DNA of 64,000 bases from Planctomycetota bacterium (lineage in GTDB: Bacteria; Planctomycetota; UBA1135; GCA-002686595). The first letter of the stretch is position 1. Every line of letters begins with the position of its first letter. The notes beneath the pieces were generated by a model that did no database searches, was not told the origin of the DNA, and was given only the letters and a program-made list of their open reading frames with translations. This document shows positions 8,176-16,884 of this stretch, in pieces. The position numbers and the translations under genes were made by a program. The stretch covers positions 1 to 64,000 of the forward strand of contig JAJDEU010000003.1 in the NCBI GenBank assembly GCA_029259635.1, given 5' to 3'.

Positions 8176-10080
8176 GTGAATCGACTGAATGCAATTCTAG
8201 GACTGTCGATAGTTCTGGTTGCTGCGGTCTGGTTGGCTTCTTCGACTCTGAATTCTTCTGTGGCCGAACCACAGCGCAAAGCGGATTCGGAACCTCGATC
8301 CTCCGCTCAAGCCCCGGAGCCGACAGAGGCCCCGGAGCTTCCAGGTCAAATGGTAGAGGCCATGACCAATCTCACCGTTCGGAGTTCAACGGATTCTCCA
8401 ACGGAAAACTCGGCGCAAAACCCTAAGGCAGCAAGTGAAAGTGCGGAGGCTACCGTCAACACGTTCGCGTTCTTCGGGCGCGCCGCAACGCCGGACGGTC
8501 ATTCGCTTCCGGATGTTCGAGTAAGGACTTCTTTCTCACCCGATCACTACACGGATTTTGGAGGCATCGTCGAGCTGCGGTGTCCGACTCGTAAGGAAGT
8601 TTGGATCAGCCTTGACGCACCGGGCCGAATCTTACGAACGATCAAGATCGACTCTGAGCATCAGACAATCGGGACTGCACTGGAGATCACTTTGGAGCTG
8701 GAGGCCGTTCTTCGCGTTTCCATACTGAATGCTCCGAGGGGCTCACTTGCAATTGGTTGCTATTCAGAGACGGGTTGGCTTGCGGCGTCCTCACCCGGTG
8801 AGTTTTCGTCCGTCGAGCATGGAGTTAGTGACGTGAACGGGAGAACGGAGCTGCATGAGATTTCAAACTTACCATCTCGCCTGCCATTGTCGATTGAACT
8901 CATAAGACGTACATCATATGGCGAGCAATCTTGGGTGAGGCTTCGACGTGCTGAACTCTCGTTGAAGCCGGGCCAGCTAAGTGAACTTGAGTTTGATCTA
9001 AGCACAGGAGCCAGGGTCTTTGGGACGCTAGTCGATTCGAAGAGGAACCCGATCGTCGGCTATGAAGTGCAAATCAGGACTAACCAATATTGGTACGGCG
9101 CACTCTTCAAGGAGAGACAAGACTGGATTCAGTCGACGTACACTGACAGCTCTGGTCGGTTTAGTTTCGCTGGAATCGAGCCCGGTAGGTGGCGGGTTGG
9201 ACCGTCTCCTACGCGTCAAGAATGGCAGCCAAATCAAGGAATTGAGTTGGTTCCGTTCAGCGAATTGGTCGTGGTCGATCAGGCCGATGGCCTTTACGAA
9301 CTTACTCTTGTCGGACACGAGGGGCTTTCTATTCGGGGGATCTTGATCGATCCCGATGGAAGCCCGATCCAGGGGGGCGGGGTTAGCTCAGTGAGCGAAG
9401 AAGCACGCATCTTGGTTTCGACGTGGTCGAACGAAGACGGAGTCTTTGAACTTGGACCTCTCATTCCAGGTGGTTACGAGGTGTTCGCTTCACGAGATGG
9501 CTTCCACTACGCGAAACCGATCATTGTTGAGGCTGGATCGAGCGATGTTGTACTTCAATTGCGTCGCGGAAGAATTCTGAAGGGGGAAGTCAGGGATATC
9601 GTGACTGGAGAGAGGCGCCGTGCTGACGTGAGAATTTCATCGCCAATCGATGGGGCGAGATCTCATGGAGGGGGGCTTGTCGATAATCTTCGAGGAGCTT
9701 CTGCTAACTACGGAACATTTGAAATTCAGGGGCTCGGCCCGGGGCGACACTATCTCTGTGCAACATCACCCGACGGGAGAGTGGGTACCGTTAGCGTGAA
9801 TATCGAAGAAGAGGATGAAGCGCGCGACATTGTGATCACGCTCGATGAAGGGGCAAATCTGCAAATACGAAATGAGATCCAATGCGAGTCTGCGGTCGTC
9901 AAGGTCTGGCTGGGAGAACACTATGTTGGCAGGGATTGGATGAGCAGCAAGCAAGAGGACCTCATTTCTGTTCCTCCGGGAGACCTCCGCGTTGTGCTGG
10001 AAGCGTCCGGCAACGTTTACGAACAAGAAGTTCATTTGAGTCGCGGCGAAACGAAGATCGTTCTCTTTCGCGAGGACTGA
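8176..10080 (+). CDS. Membrane-anchored or secreted CarboxypepD_reg-like repeat protein
   Basis: This 634-aa protein starts at a GTG with a hydrophobic N-terminal segment (LGLSIVLVAAVWLASS), acting as signal anchor or signal peptide, then a Ser/Glu/Pro-rich linker. It continues into several beta-sandwich units with the CarboxypepD_reg turn pattern, for example GRAATPDGHSLPDVRV, GTLVDSKRNPIVGYEVQI and GILIDPDGSPIQGGGV. This resembles the C-terminal part of the sigma-fusion protein at 2939..5569. No catalytic motif was found. The coding sequence looks richer in A/T, and its codon choice more relaxed, than neighbouring genes, which could mean recent acquisition or weak expression. An envelope structural or adhesive role is inferred. 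Confidence 0.65.
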   Translation: MNRLNAILGLSIVLVAAVWLASSTLNSSVAEPQRKADSEPRSSAQAPEPTEAPELPGQMVEAMTNLTVRSSTDSPTENSAQNPKAASESAEATVNTFAFFGRAATPDGHSLPDVRVRTSFSPDHYTDFGGIVELRCPTRKEVWISLDAPGRILRTIKIDSEHQTIGTALEITLELEAVLRVSILNAPRGSLAIGCYSETGWLAASSPGEFSSVEHGVSDVNGRTELHEISNLPSRLPLSIELIRRTSYGEQSWVRLRRAELSLKPGQLSELEFDLSTGARVFGTLVDSKRNPIVGYEVQIRTNQYWYGALFKERQDWIQSTYTDSSGRFSFAGIEPGRWRVGPSPTRQEWQPNQGIELVPFSELVVVDQADGLYELTLVGHEGLSIRGILIDPDGSPIQGGGVSSVSEEARILVSTWSNEDGVFELGPLIPGGYEVFASRDGFHYAKPIIVEAGSSDVVLQLRRGRILKGEVRDIVTGERRRADVRISSPIDGARSHGGGLVDNLRGASANYGTFEIQGLGPGRHYLCATSPDGRVGTVSVNIEEEDEARDIVITLDEGANLQIRNEIQCESAVVKVWLGEHYVGRDWMSSKQEDLISVPPGDLRVVLEASGNVYEQEVHLSRGETKIVLFRED

Positions 10081-10223
10081 ATTCGTGGAATCCCGATTGA
10101 AATAGGTCGGGTTCTTCAGCTCGCGCGATTCGTTTCGTCGGGCTGCAGGAGGTTCAATGCGATGAAGAATCCCTTCCGACATGCTTTTGAATTCGCCCGC
10201 TTGTTTGGTCTAGACTGCGGGTA

Positions 10224-10844
10224 ATGGATCGCGATGAGAGTGCAATGAAGTTCTGCTTTGAATGCGGCGCTGGGATGGAGCAGCGGGTTCCCGTGGGGGA
10301 TGATCGGGAGCGGTGGGCCTGCACGAAGTGCGAGTACATCCACTATGAGAATCCGCGCACGGTTGCGGGTTGCGTAGTGGAGGACGCGGGCAAGGTCTTG
10401 CTCTGTCGGCGGGCGATCGAACCGGCGCGGGGACTGTGGACGATTCCGGCGGGGTTCTTGGAGTTGGGTGAGAGCACGCGGGAGGGAGCGCTGCGCGAGA
10501 CTCTGGAAGAGGCGGAAGCGGAGGTTTCGATTGGTTCGCCGCACGCTTACTTGGACATCCCGCACATCGGCCAGGTGTACGCGGTGTTTCGGGCCTCGAT
10601 GGCGAGTCCTCACCACGGGCCGGGAGTGGAGAGTCTCGAGACGAAGTTTTTCGGGTTGGATGAGATTCCGTGGGAAGAGATGAGCTTTCCCGTGATCGCC
10701 TTCGTCTTGCGGCTCTACATCGAAGACTGCGAGAAGAATCTCAACCGAGTTCACTTGGGAACTCTGCGGTGGGATGGCGAAGGCTCGCGCTATGACGTGA
10801 AGCGCTACTCGCTGAACCAACACTTGGCCGTTCCACTCGCCTGA
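10224..10844 (+). CDS. NUDIX hydrolase with N-terminal zinc ribbon
   Basis: This 206-aa protein has a CxxC...CxxC zinc ribbon (Cys11, 14, 33, 36) followed by a NUDIX domain. The NUDIX box runs from Gly77 through Glu83 to Arg91-Glu92 and Glu95-Glu96 (GX5EX7REXXEE), so the metal-binding catalytic glutamates are present; Ala stands at the usual Gly near the box end. The protein should hydrolyse a nucleoside diphosphate linked to another group. NADH or ADP-ribose type substrates are common for ribbon-bearing members, but the substrate cannot be read here. A second in-frame ATG at 10245 is also a possible start. It is convergent with the VWA gene, 7 bp away. Confidence 0.85.
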   Translation: MDRDESAMKFCFECGAGMEQRVPVGDDRERWACTKCEYIHYENPRTVAGCVVEDAGKVLLCRRAIEPARGLWTIPAGFLELGESTREGALRETLEEAEAEVSIGSPHAYLDIPHIGQVYAVFRASMASPHHGPGVESLETKFFGLDEIPWEEMSFPVIAFVLRLYIEDCEKNLNRVHLGTLRWDGEGSRYDVKRYSLNQHLAVPLA

Positions 10845-10851
10845 GCGAGGA

Positions 10852-12495
10852 CTATTCCGGAATGAAGATGAAGGTCCCGCCGGAGTACTCGGCGAGGTCT
10901 TCGAGGCTTCCGTCGCTTTCGGCGCCAATCTGCACGCAGTGAAAGACTACGCGCAGGTCGTCGTTCACTCGCTCGAGTAGCGGCCGCACCCAGCCCCGCC
11001 CGGAGTCGGTCTGGCCGTCACACAGAACAACGATCGTGTCGATGTCGACTTTGGCCGGGTCGGCATTGCCTTGGCGATCGAGCTTGAGAGCGGCTTCCAC
11101 TGCGCCGCGCAAAAAAGTGCTCCCCCTCGGATATCTGGAGAGCAGCGCTCGCTGGGCACGTTCGAGATTCCTGGGCGTCGCGGCGATCAAGTGCGGCGTC
11201 GACGTCATCGGCGTGCTGTCGAAGAGAATCACGTTGAACATCGTCTCTTCCCCGGCTGCGTGCAGGTAGTTGAGCAGCTGATCGACGGCTTCCTTGTAGC
11301 GATCGATTCTCCGGCCCAGGGGGGTGTGGCCCATGCTGGTCGAGTGGTCGATGATGAACGTGATGCGATTGGAAGTCGGCCGCAAGCCATAGAAGTCGGT
11401 GATGCTCTCTCGTTGCTGAGGCGGCTCGTCTCGCGCGTTGCGCAGCCTGCTCGGATCCAAGCGGACCGACTTCCACCAAGTCATCCAGTTATTGGGCGTG
11501 TCGCCAATATTGCGACCCGAGATGCGTCGCAGAACCCCGACGATGTCCCATGTCAGTCGTCGCGCGTTGCCATCCTCTCGGTCCGAACGGCTCTTCCAGG
11601 TGTAGAGCCCCTCCAAGAGCATCGGTGTCGCCCGTTCCGGAGCCATGTCGCGACACAGCTCGATTCCGCGCGAAGCCTCGCGCCAGTCAGTGGAGAGAAG
11701 CAGTCCCTTGACGTGGTGAATCAGATGATTGGCGGCCGCCGAGTCGAGCGTTCCGAGCTGGAGGCGCTCTCTCAAAAGGTTATAGGGATGCGGGGTCCCG
11801 AGAACGCGCGGCTGCTGGAGTCTGGCGACGAGGAACTCGTCGACGATTGGGCTCTCGCGCGTGGGCAAGAGGCCGAGAACTTCGTTGCTAAGAGCGTCGT
11901 CATGGTCGGCCGCAACGCGAACAAGAATGCGATCCAAGAGCTTGTTCTCGCTTCGCAGGAGGAAGTACAGAGCGAGCCATCGACGGTTGTCGGAGTTGAG
12001 TCGCCGATCCGCCAGCACTCCTCTCGTGAGCCAATCGGTCAGCTCGGAATCATGACCATCCGCTTGAATGAGCTCAAGCGCCTGAAAGCCGACGTCGCGA
12101 ACGAAGAACCGGGTTCCGCCGCTGATGAAGTAGGAGCTCTCCGGCATGCGCGAAATTCTGAAGCTCGCGAGATCGAGCAAGACCGTTGCGGCGGGCACGA
12201 CTTCCTCGGGCACCCAATCCAATGCGTCGGTCATGGTCCGAACGCGTTCGTGCAGCCACTTCCGCTGTTTAGCGGGGAGTTCCCGCTCGGGAACGAGCTC
12301 GGACACCCAGCTCTCCAGCTCGGCCTTCGCCACTTGAAGGCGTTCGCGTGCCGCCTCCTGAGGAGTCCGGATAGAGCTCGGCGCGTCCTCAAGATCGGCT
12401 TGCGCTGGCGTCGCCCAGCCCATCGTAATGAGGAGGGCCAGGAGCAGTCCTCGCGTGTTGGGGCGACGGACTGGAGAGGAGGAGAGCGTGCGCAT
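10852..12495 (-). CDS. Secreted von Willebrand factor A domain protein
   Basis: This 547-aa protein has a Tat-unlike signal peptide (TRGLLLALLITMGWATPAQA) from the ATG at 12495. An earlier TTG-type start at 12576 is less likely. A long helical, HEAT-like region (about 60-360) precedes a C-terminal VWA domain (about 375-547). The metal-ion-dependent adhesion site is seen as DHSTSM, the later Thr as GSTFLRGAV and the Asp motif as VVLCDGQTDSG. The protein is probably exported and binds a partner through the MIDAS metal. Large VWA/HEAT proteins of this sort are frequent in Planctomycetota. The partner is unknown. Confidence 0.75.
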   Translation of the reverse strand: MRTLSSSPVRRPNTRGLLLALLITMGWATPAQADLEDAPSSIRTPQEAARERLQVAKAELESWVSELVPERELPAKQRKWLHERVRTMTDALDWVPEEVVPAATVLLDLASFRISRMPESSYFISGGTRFFVRDVGFQALELIQADGHDSELTDWLTRGVLADRRLNSDNRRWLALYFLLRSENKLLDRILVRVAADHDDALSNEVLGLLPTRESPIVDEFLVARLQQPRVLGTPHPYNLLRERLQLGTLDSAAANHLIHHVKGLLLSTDWREASRGIELCRDMAPERATPMLLEGLYTWKSRSDREDGNARRLTWDIVGVLRRISGRNIGDTPNNWMTWWKSVRLDPSRLRNARDEPPQQRESITDFYGLRPTSNRITFIIDHSTSMGHTPLGRRIDRYKEAVDQLLNYLHAAGEETMFNVILFDSTPMTSTPHLIAATPRNLERAQRALLSRYPRGSTFLRGAVEAALKLDRQGNADPAKVDIDTIVVLCDGQTDSGRGWVRPLLERVNDDLRVVFHCVQIGAESDGSLEDLAEYSGGTFIFIPE

Positions 12496-12777
12496 GGATT
12501 GGGAACCGGCGCACAGAGCGGCGATCCGGAGCAAAGAATAGCGCTCGGCGAGGAGTGGGTTACCCATCAATCCCAAGCCATCGACGCTCGTCGTCGCTCG
12601 CCTTCAGCCTTCCTTCGCAATCGTCGGATCGGCGGTTTCCGACGAGGGGGAGCCGTCGGGGGAGCTTCGGGCGGATGAGCTTTCGGGATCTGAAGGTCGT
12701 AGGCCTCCGCAGCCATAGTAGCCTGCGGCGTCCTGCGGGCGTGGGGCCAGGGGGCGCCGCTCGAATTTCGACCTTTC

Positions 12778-13491
12778 ATGCAGGATGCCGAGCGCCCAAG
12801 TTGTCACCCGGGGGTTGCGCGGCACTGGCCGGACCGCACTCGATCTCCATCCCAACCGATCTCGCTCTTGTACTCCCACGAATCATCCGCTGAAAAGCCA
12901 GCAGAAGTCCCTGTGCTCTACGGACCATGGACTAGCTCGGGAGAATCTGAGATCGACACCTTGGACCGTGGCTCCCTGCGCTTTCTCTTCGACGAGCAGC
13001 GCGACTCGCTCTTTCGATTCCTCTACCGACTGACCCGCAACGCGTCCGACGCCGACGATCTCCTTCAAGAGACCTTCTTGATGGTCTGGCGCAAACGCGA
13101 TCAATTCGCGGGGCGCGGATCGGCCGCGGGCTACCTCCGAACGGTGGCCTTCCGGGTCTTTCTCAATGCGAGGCAGAGAAGCGATCGTCGCGCGGGACTG
13201 ATGGCGGTCTCCGATCGAGAGGCAGAGGTCGTGCCCGCCGCTGATGAAGAGCTCGAACGCTCCGAAGCTCTCGAGTTCCTCTTCGCGCGTGCTAACGAAG
13301 CGATCGCTCGCCTGTCCGATGAAATGCGCGAAGCCTTTCTACTCTTTCGATTCGAGCAACTGACCTGCGTCGAAATCGCCGAAGTCATGAACGTTCCCGT
13401 CAAGACCATCGAGAGCCGCGTTCGCCGCGCCACTCTGCTCTTAGCCGAAAAGCTCCGGGCCTATAAAGATCAACTTCCGACGCCTCACTGA
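12778..13491 (+). CDS. ECF-type RNA polymerase sigma factor
   Basis: Region 2 (about residues 70-135 of the longest frame) contains the core-binding helix DADDLLQETFLMVWRKRDQF. Region 4 (about 170-230) ends in a helix-turn-helix, EIAEVMNVPVKTIESRVRR. The frame is 237 codons from the ATG at 12778, but the first 60 residues are low-complexity and not sigma-like, so translation may begin at an internal GTG or TTG near 12915-12960. The next gene, 27 bp downstream, encodes a membrane protein with an anti-sigma-like N-terminus, so the pair probably forms a sigma/anti-sigma switch. The promoters it controls cannot be identified from this window. Confidence 0.8.
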   Translation: MQDAERPSCHPGVARHWPDRTRSPSQPISLLYSHESSAEKPAEVPVLYGPWTSSGESEIDTLDRGSLRFLFDEQRDSLFRFLYRLTRNASDADDLLQETFLMVWRKRDQFAGRGSAAGYLRTVAFRVFLNARQRSDRRAGLMAVSDREAEVVPAADEELERSEALEFLFARANEAIARLSDEMREAFLLFRFEQLTCVEIAEVMNVPVKTIESRVRRATLLLAEKLRAYKDQLPTPH

Positions 13492-13518
13492 AGGCGCGCT
13501 CTCCACCCACCAACCGTC

Positions 13519-14673
13519 ATGGAAAATCAACAATCACTCGAAGCCGTCCGAGCCTGGGTCGAAGACCGCTTGGCTCCGGAAGCGCGCGTGGAATTCGAGA
13601 AGCAGCTCGAGTCCGACGCGGAGTTGCGAACTCTCGCCGAAGCCTACCGCGAGGTCTACGCGCTGACGGACGGTGAAGCAGCCGCTGTCCCGTCCAGTCG
13701 ATTGAGCTTTGCCAAACTCGAAGGAGAGATCGACGAGCCTCGTTCTGCTAAGAGCGGATCAAACGGACGGCGCATTGCCGCCGTGGCTGCGGGACTCTTG
13801 ATTACTGCGAGCGTCTTTTATTGGTGGCCCAAAGATGTCGCGCGCGAGAGAAACTACGAGCCCGTAAACCTGGTGACCATTCCGCTCAGTACAACTGAGT
13901 TTTCCGAATGGGTGGAGTTGCCCGGGACCTTGGCGAGCTATCGACCGGTCTCGGATGGAAAAATTCAATGGGTTCGCGAGCGTGGAGAAGCGGACCTCAT
14001 CGCGTCGGCGACCGGGTGGCCGCTACTCGAATTCGGGCGCTACGGAGACTGCGGTGTTGCGGATGATTTTGAGGAGTCGCTGACAGTCGACAGTGACTTG
14101 CAAATGCTCGCCGAGCAGTGCGTTCCGGTTATTGTGGATCTCGATGAACTTGAGGAGTCGGAGCGAGACGCGCTCGTGGCCGAGGGCTATCCGAGCCTTC
14201 AGATTAAAAGTGCCGACGGGAATTCCATCGTCTGCCTGACGAAGCGAGCGGGCGAGAGCGATTTGAACGAGCGCATTCGTAAGGGGCTAGGTTCGTGCCG
14301 ATCAGCACAGTCTTGCTCGTCTTGGGGAGCCTCGAAAAACCTGGTGGATGTATGTCAGGGCGCGCGCGTCGCGGAGTCCGAAGGCCGTCTCGCCGATGCG
14401 CACCGCTCCTACGAGGAGCTCGTCGCTGGCGGGGGGAGTGGGCTCCTTAGCGAGGCCGGAGAGCGCGGGTTGGTTCGCATCTCGCTCGCTGCGCGGGATG
14501 CTCTGCTCGAAGCGCGAACTCAATGCAAGACCGACCGAGCTGGAGCGGAACGCACACTTGCTGCGGCCGTGAAGCGCTTCGAAAAAACGCCCCATGTTGG
14601 CGAACTCGCTCAGGTTTTGGAGTCACTTCGGAGCTCCGGGGAATTTCCGACGCTCGATTGGGCGACCCACTGA
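13519..14673 (+). CDS. Putative anti-sigma membrane protein with thioredoxin-like outer domain
   Basis: This 384-aa protein has a short acidic cytoplasmic head (residues 1-82) with the helix pattern of anti-sigma proteins (EFEKQLESDAELRTLAEAY). A single transmembrane helix follows (RRIAAVAAGLLITASVFYWW, about 84-103), then an extracytoplasmic region of 280 residues. Part of that region resembles a degenerate thioredoxin-like fold (cis-Pro-like GYPSLQIKSADG), followed by helices with several cysteines. The classical zinc-binding anti-sigma HxxxCxxC motif is absent. It lies 27 bp after the sigma gene and is likely co-transcribed. The cysteine content suggests it could sense envelope redox state, which is inference. 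Confidence 0.55.
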   Translation: MENQQSLEAVRAWVEDRLAPEARVEFEKQLESDAELRTLAEAYREVYALTDGEAAAVPSSRLSFAKLEGEIDEPRSAKSGSNGRRIAAVAAGLLITASVFYWWPKDVARERNYEPVNLVTIPLSTTEFSEWVELPGTLASYRPVSDGKIQWVRERGEADLIASATGWPLLEFGRYGDCGVADDFEESLTVDSDLQMLAEQCVPVIVDLDELEESERDALVAEGYPSLQIKSADGNSIVCLTKRAGESDLNERIRKGLGSCRSAQSCSSWGASKNLVDVCQGARVAESEGRLADAHRSYEELVAGGGSGLLSEAGERGLVRISLAARDALLEARTQCKTDRAGAERTLAAAVKRFEKTPHVGELAQVLESLRSSGEFPTLDWATH

Positions 14674-14865
14674 CCGCGAAGTTCGCGGGTCGATCGATCT
14701 CCGCTTGGGTTCCGGATAGCTCGAGAGTCCTCATCTTTTTGGGCTCTTGCCCCGAGAACCGACGTTCCTAAGGGCCTAGAATGGGGCTCCCCTCCAGTTG
14801 AACTTCTTTCGTGTCTAGAACTCGGTCAGAAGCGCCGAAAAGGACGGGAAGGAAAGAACAGCCCA

Positions 14866-15555
14866 ATGATGGACCAGAACAAAACGGAAGGCCGCGAGAT
14901 CGAGTTCAAGCTCACTGTTCGCGGTGAAGACGACTTCGATCGACTGGCCTCACTGCTCGGCGCCGAGTCCAATTCGGATTCGATCTCCTTGCAAGAAAAT
15001 CACTTCTTCGATACGGACGACCGAAACCTGCGAGCTGCAGGCCTTGCGCTGCGGCTTCGATTCGAAGAGAGCCGTCGCATCCTCACGGTCAAGGGGCCGG
15101 TCGAGCGCTCTCTAGACGGCTTGATCGAACGCGCCGAAGAGGAGATCGAGATCGAATCCGTAACCGCGGAGCGAATCTTGGCTGGTGTCGAATCGCCGAT
15201 CGAAGTTCTGTTGGAGGGTGTCGAATCCGCCAGCATCCCGATCGTCGAGACGGTGCGCACCGCAGTGATCGAACAACCACTGAGGTGTGTCGGATCCTTT
15301 CGGAATCTGCGCCGCTACCTCGGTCCCGTTGAAGTCGAGGGTCTCGAGATTACGTTTGAGATGGACCGCACCGAGTTCCCCGGCGGCCAAATCGATCACG
15401 AGGTCGAGGTTGAAGTGCAGGCCGACCAAGAAGAGGCCTGCCGTGAAGCGCTGCGCCACCTGTTCGTTCGAGCGGACATCCCCTGGCAAAAAGCCCAGAA
15501 CAAAGCCCAGCGCTTCTTTGAAGCCCTCGCTCTCCAAACTCCCGACGAGTATTAG
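14866..15555 (+). CDS. CYTH-domain triphosphatase/adenylate cyclase-like protein
   Basis: This 229-aa protein carries the CYTH signature near its N-terminus (EIEFKLTV, the ExExK motif). Alternating charged strands follow (ALRLRFEESRRILTVKGPV, EVEVEVQADQEEACREAL), forming the triphosphate tunnel fold. CYTH enzymes hydrolyse inorganic or organic triphosphates using Mg2+ or, less often, make cAMP. The length is typical for a stand-alone CYTH protein without a CHAD domain. A purine-rich stretch (GGAAGGAAAG) about 10 nt before ATG 14866 may be the ribosome binding site. The substrate cannot be decided from the sequence. Confidence 0.8.
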   Translation: MMDQNKTEGREIEFKLTVRGEDDFDRLASLLGAESNSDSISLQENHFFDTDDRNLRAAGLALRLRFEESRRILTVKGPVERSLDGLIERAEEEIEIESVTAERILAGVESPIEVLLEGVESASIPIVETVRTAVIEQPLRCVGSFRNLRRYLGPVEVEGLEITFEMDRTEFPGGQIDHEVEVEVQADQEEACREALRHLFVRADIPWQKAQNKAQRFFEALALQTPDEY

Positions 15556-15682
15556 AGCGCGCGGGAGGAGGAGCGGCCGACGGGGGCGCGATTGGGTCGT
15601 TCGGTGAGGGTTTTGTGCTCGCGTGGTTTTAACCGGCAATGCGCCGTGCATGCTGACTGGCGCCGGAACTAGAATAGCCTTC

Positions 15683-16771
15683 ATGAAACCGTCCGCAATT
15701 TGGAAGAAGAGCGCCGTGGTTGCGCTTCTCGCACTCAGTTCTTCGAGTCCGATGCTCGCTCAGTCGAACGCGCGGCCGGTGACGATTCGGACCGAGCGGT
15801 TGGTGCAATCGGAGTCGGAAACGCTCGGCGGGAAGCCTTTTCTGCAGCCGCCGGTGAATTATCGATCGAAAGCGAATGAGGTCCTCGCGGCAGAGCCGGT
15901 CTCGAGTAACGCGCCGATGCTGCGCTCGACCGTTGAGCCTTCGGTGAATCCGAGGATGAAGTTTGAGTCGGTTCCGGGCGGGATCGTCTTGGGTCTGGAT
16001 GCGCGCGTGCTTTCCGATAGGGCGCCCGAGACTTGGACGGGTTCGCATGTTGTTGAGACGGAGCGCGGGTGGTGTCTGCAACTGCAGAATGGCACCGAGC
16101 TCCTGCTGCCGACGGAACGCGCTTCTGTGATCAGCGCGGCGCTCGTTTTCGCAAGAAGTGCCGACGTCGGGGATTGGTTGGTGGACATCGATGGGGCGGG
16201 CTCCATTCATTTGGCCTACCCCATGAAGAACACGTTGGCGGGCATGATTGCTGCGCGAGCGGATTTGGCTCCGCAGTTTTGCCGCCCGATTTTCGCCGGT
16301 GGGAAGAGCTTGATCGTCGATCGGGATGTCCGGGTTCGTGTTGAAGGCGAACGAATTAACTTCGAGGCCGACCTCGAAGTTCGCTTCTATCGACCCGAGC
16401 GAAATCCCGGCGGTGAGGAGCTGGCCGAACGCGTGGGGACGATACCTCTGACTTGCAGCGTGGAGCCAATGACCGGAGCGCTCTCGCTCACGGCGCCGGA
16501 TGGCCCGCGACTCGCGGAGCTGGCGGGCTACTTGGAGCGCCTCTCGGCGCTCGCTGGGTGGATCGGTTTCTTTCGATGGGCGGACGGCGTGGACGTCCAG
16601 GGCCTCGACGAGTTCCAAGCCGCGCTGGCCGCCGAGGCCGCCCCGGTTCTCACACCGCTGAGAGTGGATCGCACCCAGACAGCCGCTTGGGTTTCCGGCC
16701 GCGCCGTTCAAACTCCCGCGGTCATTCCCGATTGGATGCAGGAGCACCGCGAGCGCGCGCTCAAGGACTAG
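15683..16771 (+). CDS. Secreted protein of unknown function
   Basis: This 362-aa protein starts with a signal peptide (SAVVALLALSSSSPMLAQ) if ATG 15683 is used; an in-frame ATG at 15623 would place 20 extra polar residues before it. The mature part is rich in beta strands and has no motif I recognise. Four segments are notable: WTGSHVVETERGWCLQL, IHLAYPMKNTLAGMIAAR, VGTIPLTCSVEPMTGALS and WIGFFRWADG. It is followed after 113 bp by the DUF3604-like lipoprotein gene, on the same strand. No function is proposed. Confidence 0.6.
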   Translation: MKPSAIWKKSAVVALLALSSSSPMLAQSNARPVTIRTERLVQSESETLGGKPFLQPPVNYRSKANEVLAAEPVSSNAPMLRSTVEPSVNPRMKFESVPGGIVLGLDARVLSDRAPETWTGSHVVETERGWCLQLQNGTELLLPTERASVISAALVFARSADVGDWLVDIDGAGSIHLAYPMKNTLAGMIAARADLAPQFCRPIFAGGKSLIVDRDVRVRVEGERINFEADLEVRFYRPERNPGGEELAERVGTIPLTCSVEPMTGALSLTAPDGPRLAELAGYLERLSALAGWIGFFRWADGVDVQGLDEFQAALAAEAAPVLTPLRVDRTQTAAWVSGRAVQTPAVIPDWMQEHRERALKD

Positions 16772-16884
16772 GAGCTCGTGTCGACGGATTCGGAGAGCTC
16801 TCGCGCGAGGTACACTCAGTCGTCAGGATCGGCGCCAGCGGAAAACGCTGCGGAGAGTGGAACACGCCCGGTCGTCGCATCATC

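Noticed and set aside
15629..16747. 372-codon minus-strand frame
   Set aside because: It is antisense to the secreted protein gene and lacks any domain.
16453..16884. Upstream extension of the PHP-like lipoprotein
   Set aside because: It overlaps the secreted protein gene in another frame and is Arg/Gly-rich. The GTG at 16885 gives a lipoprotein signal.
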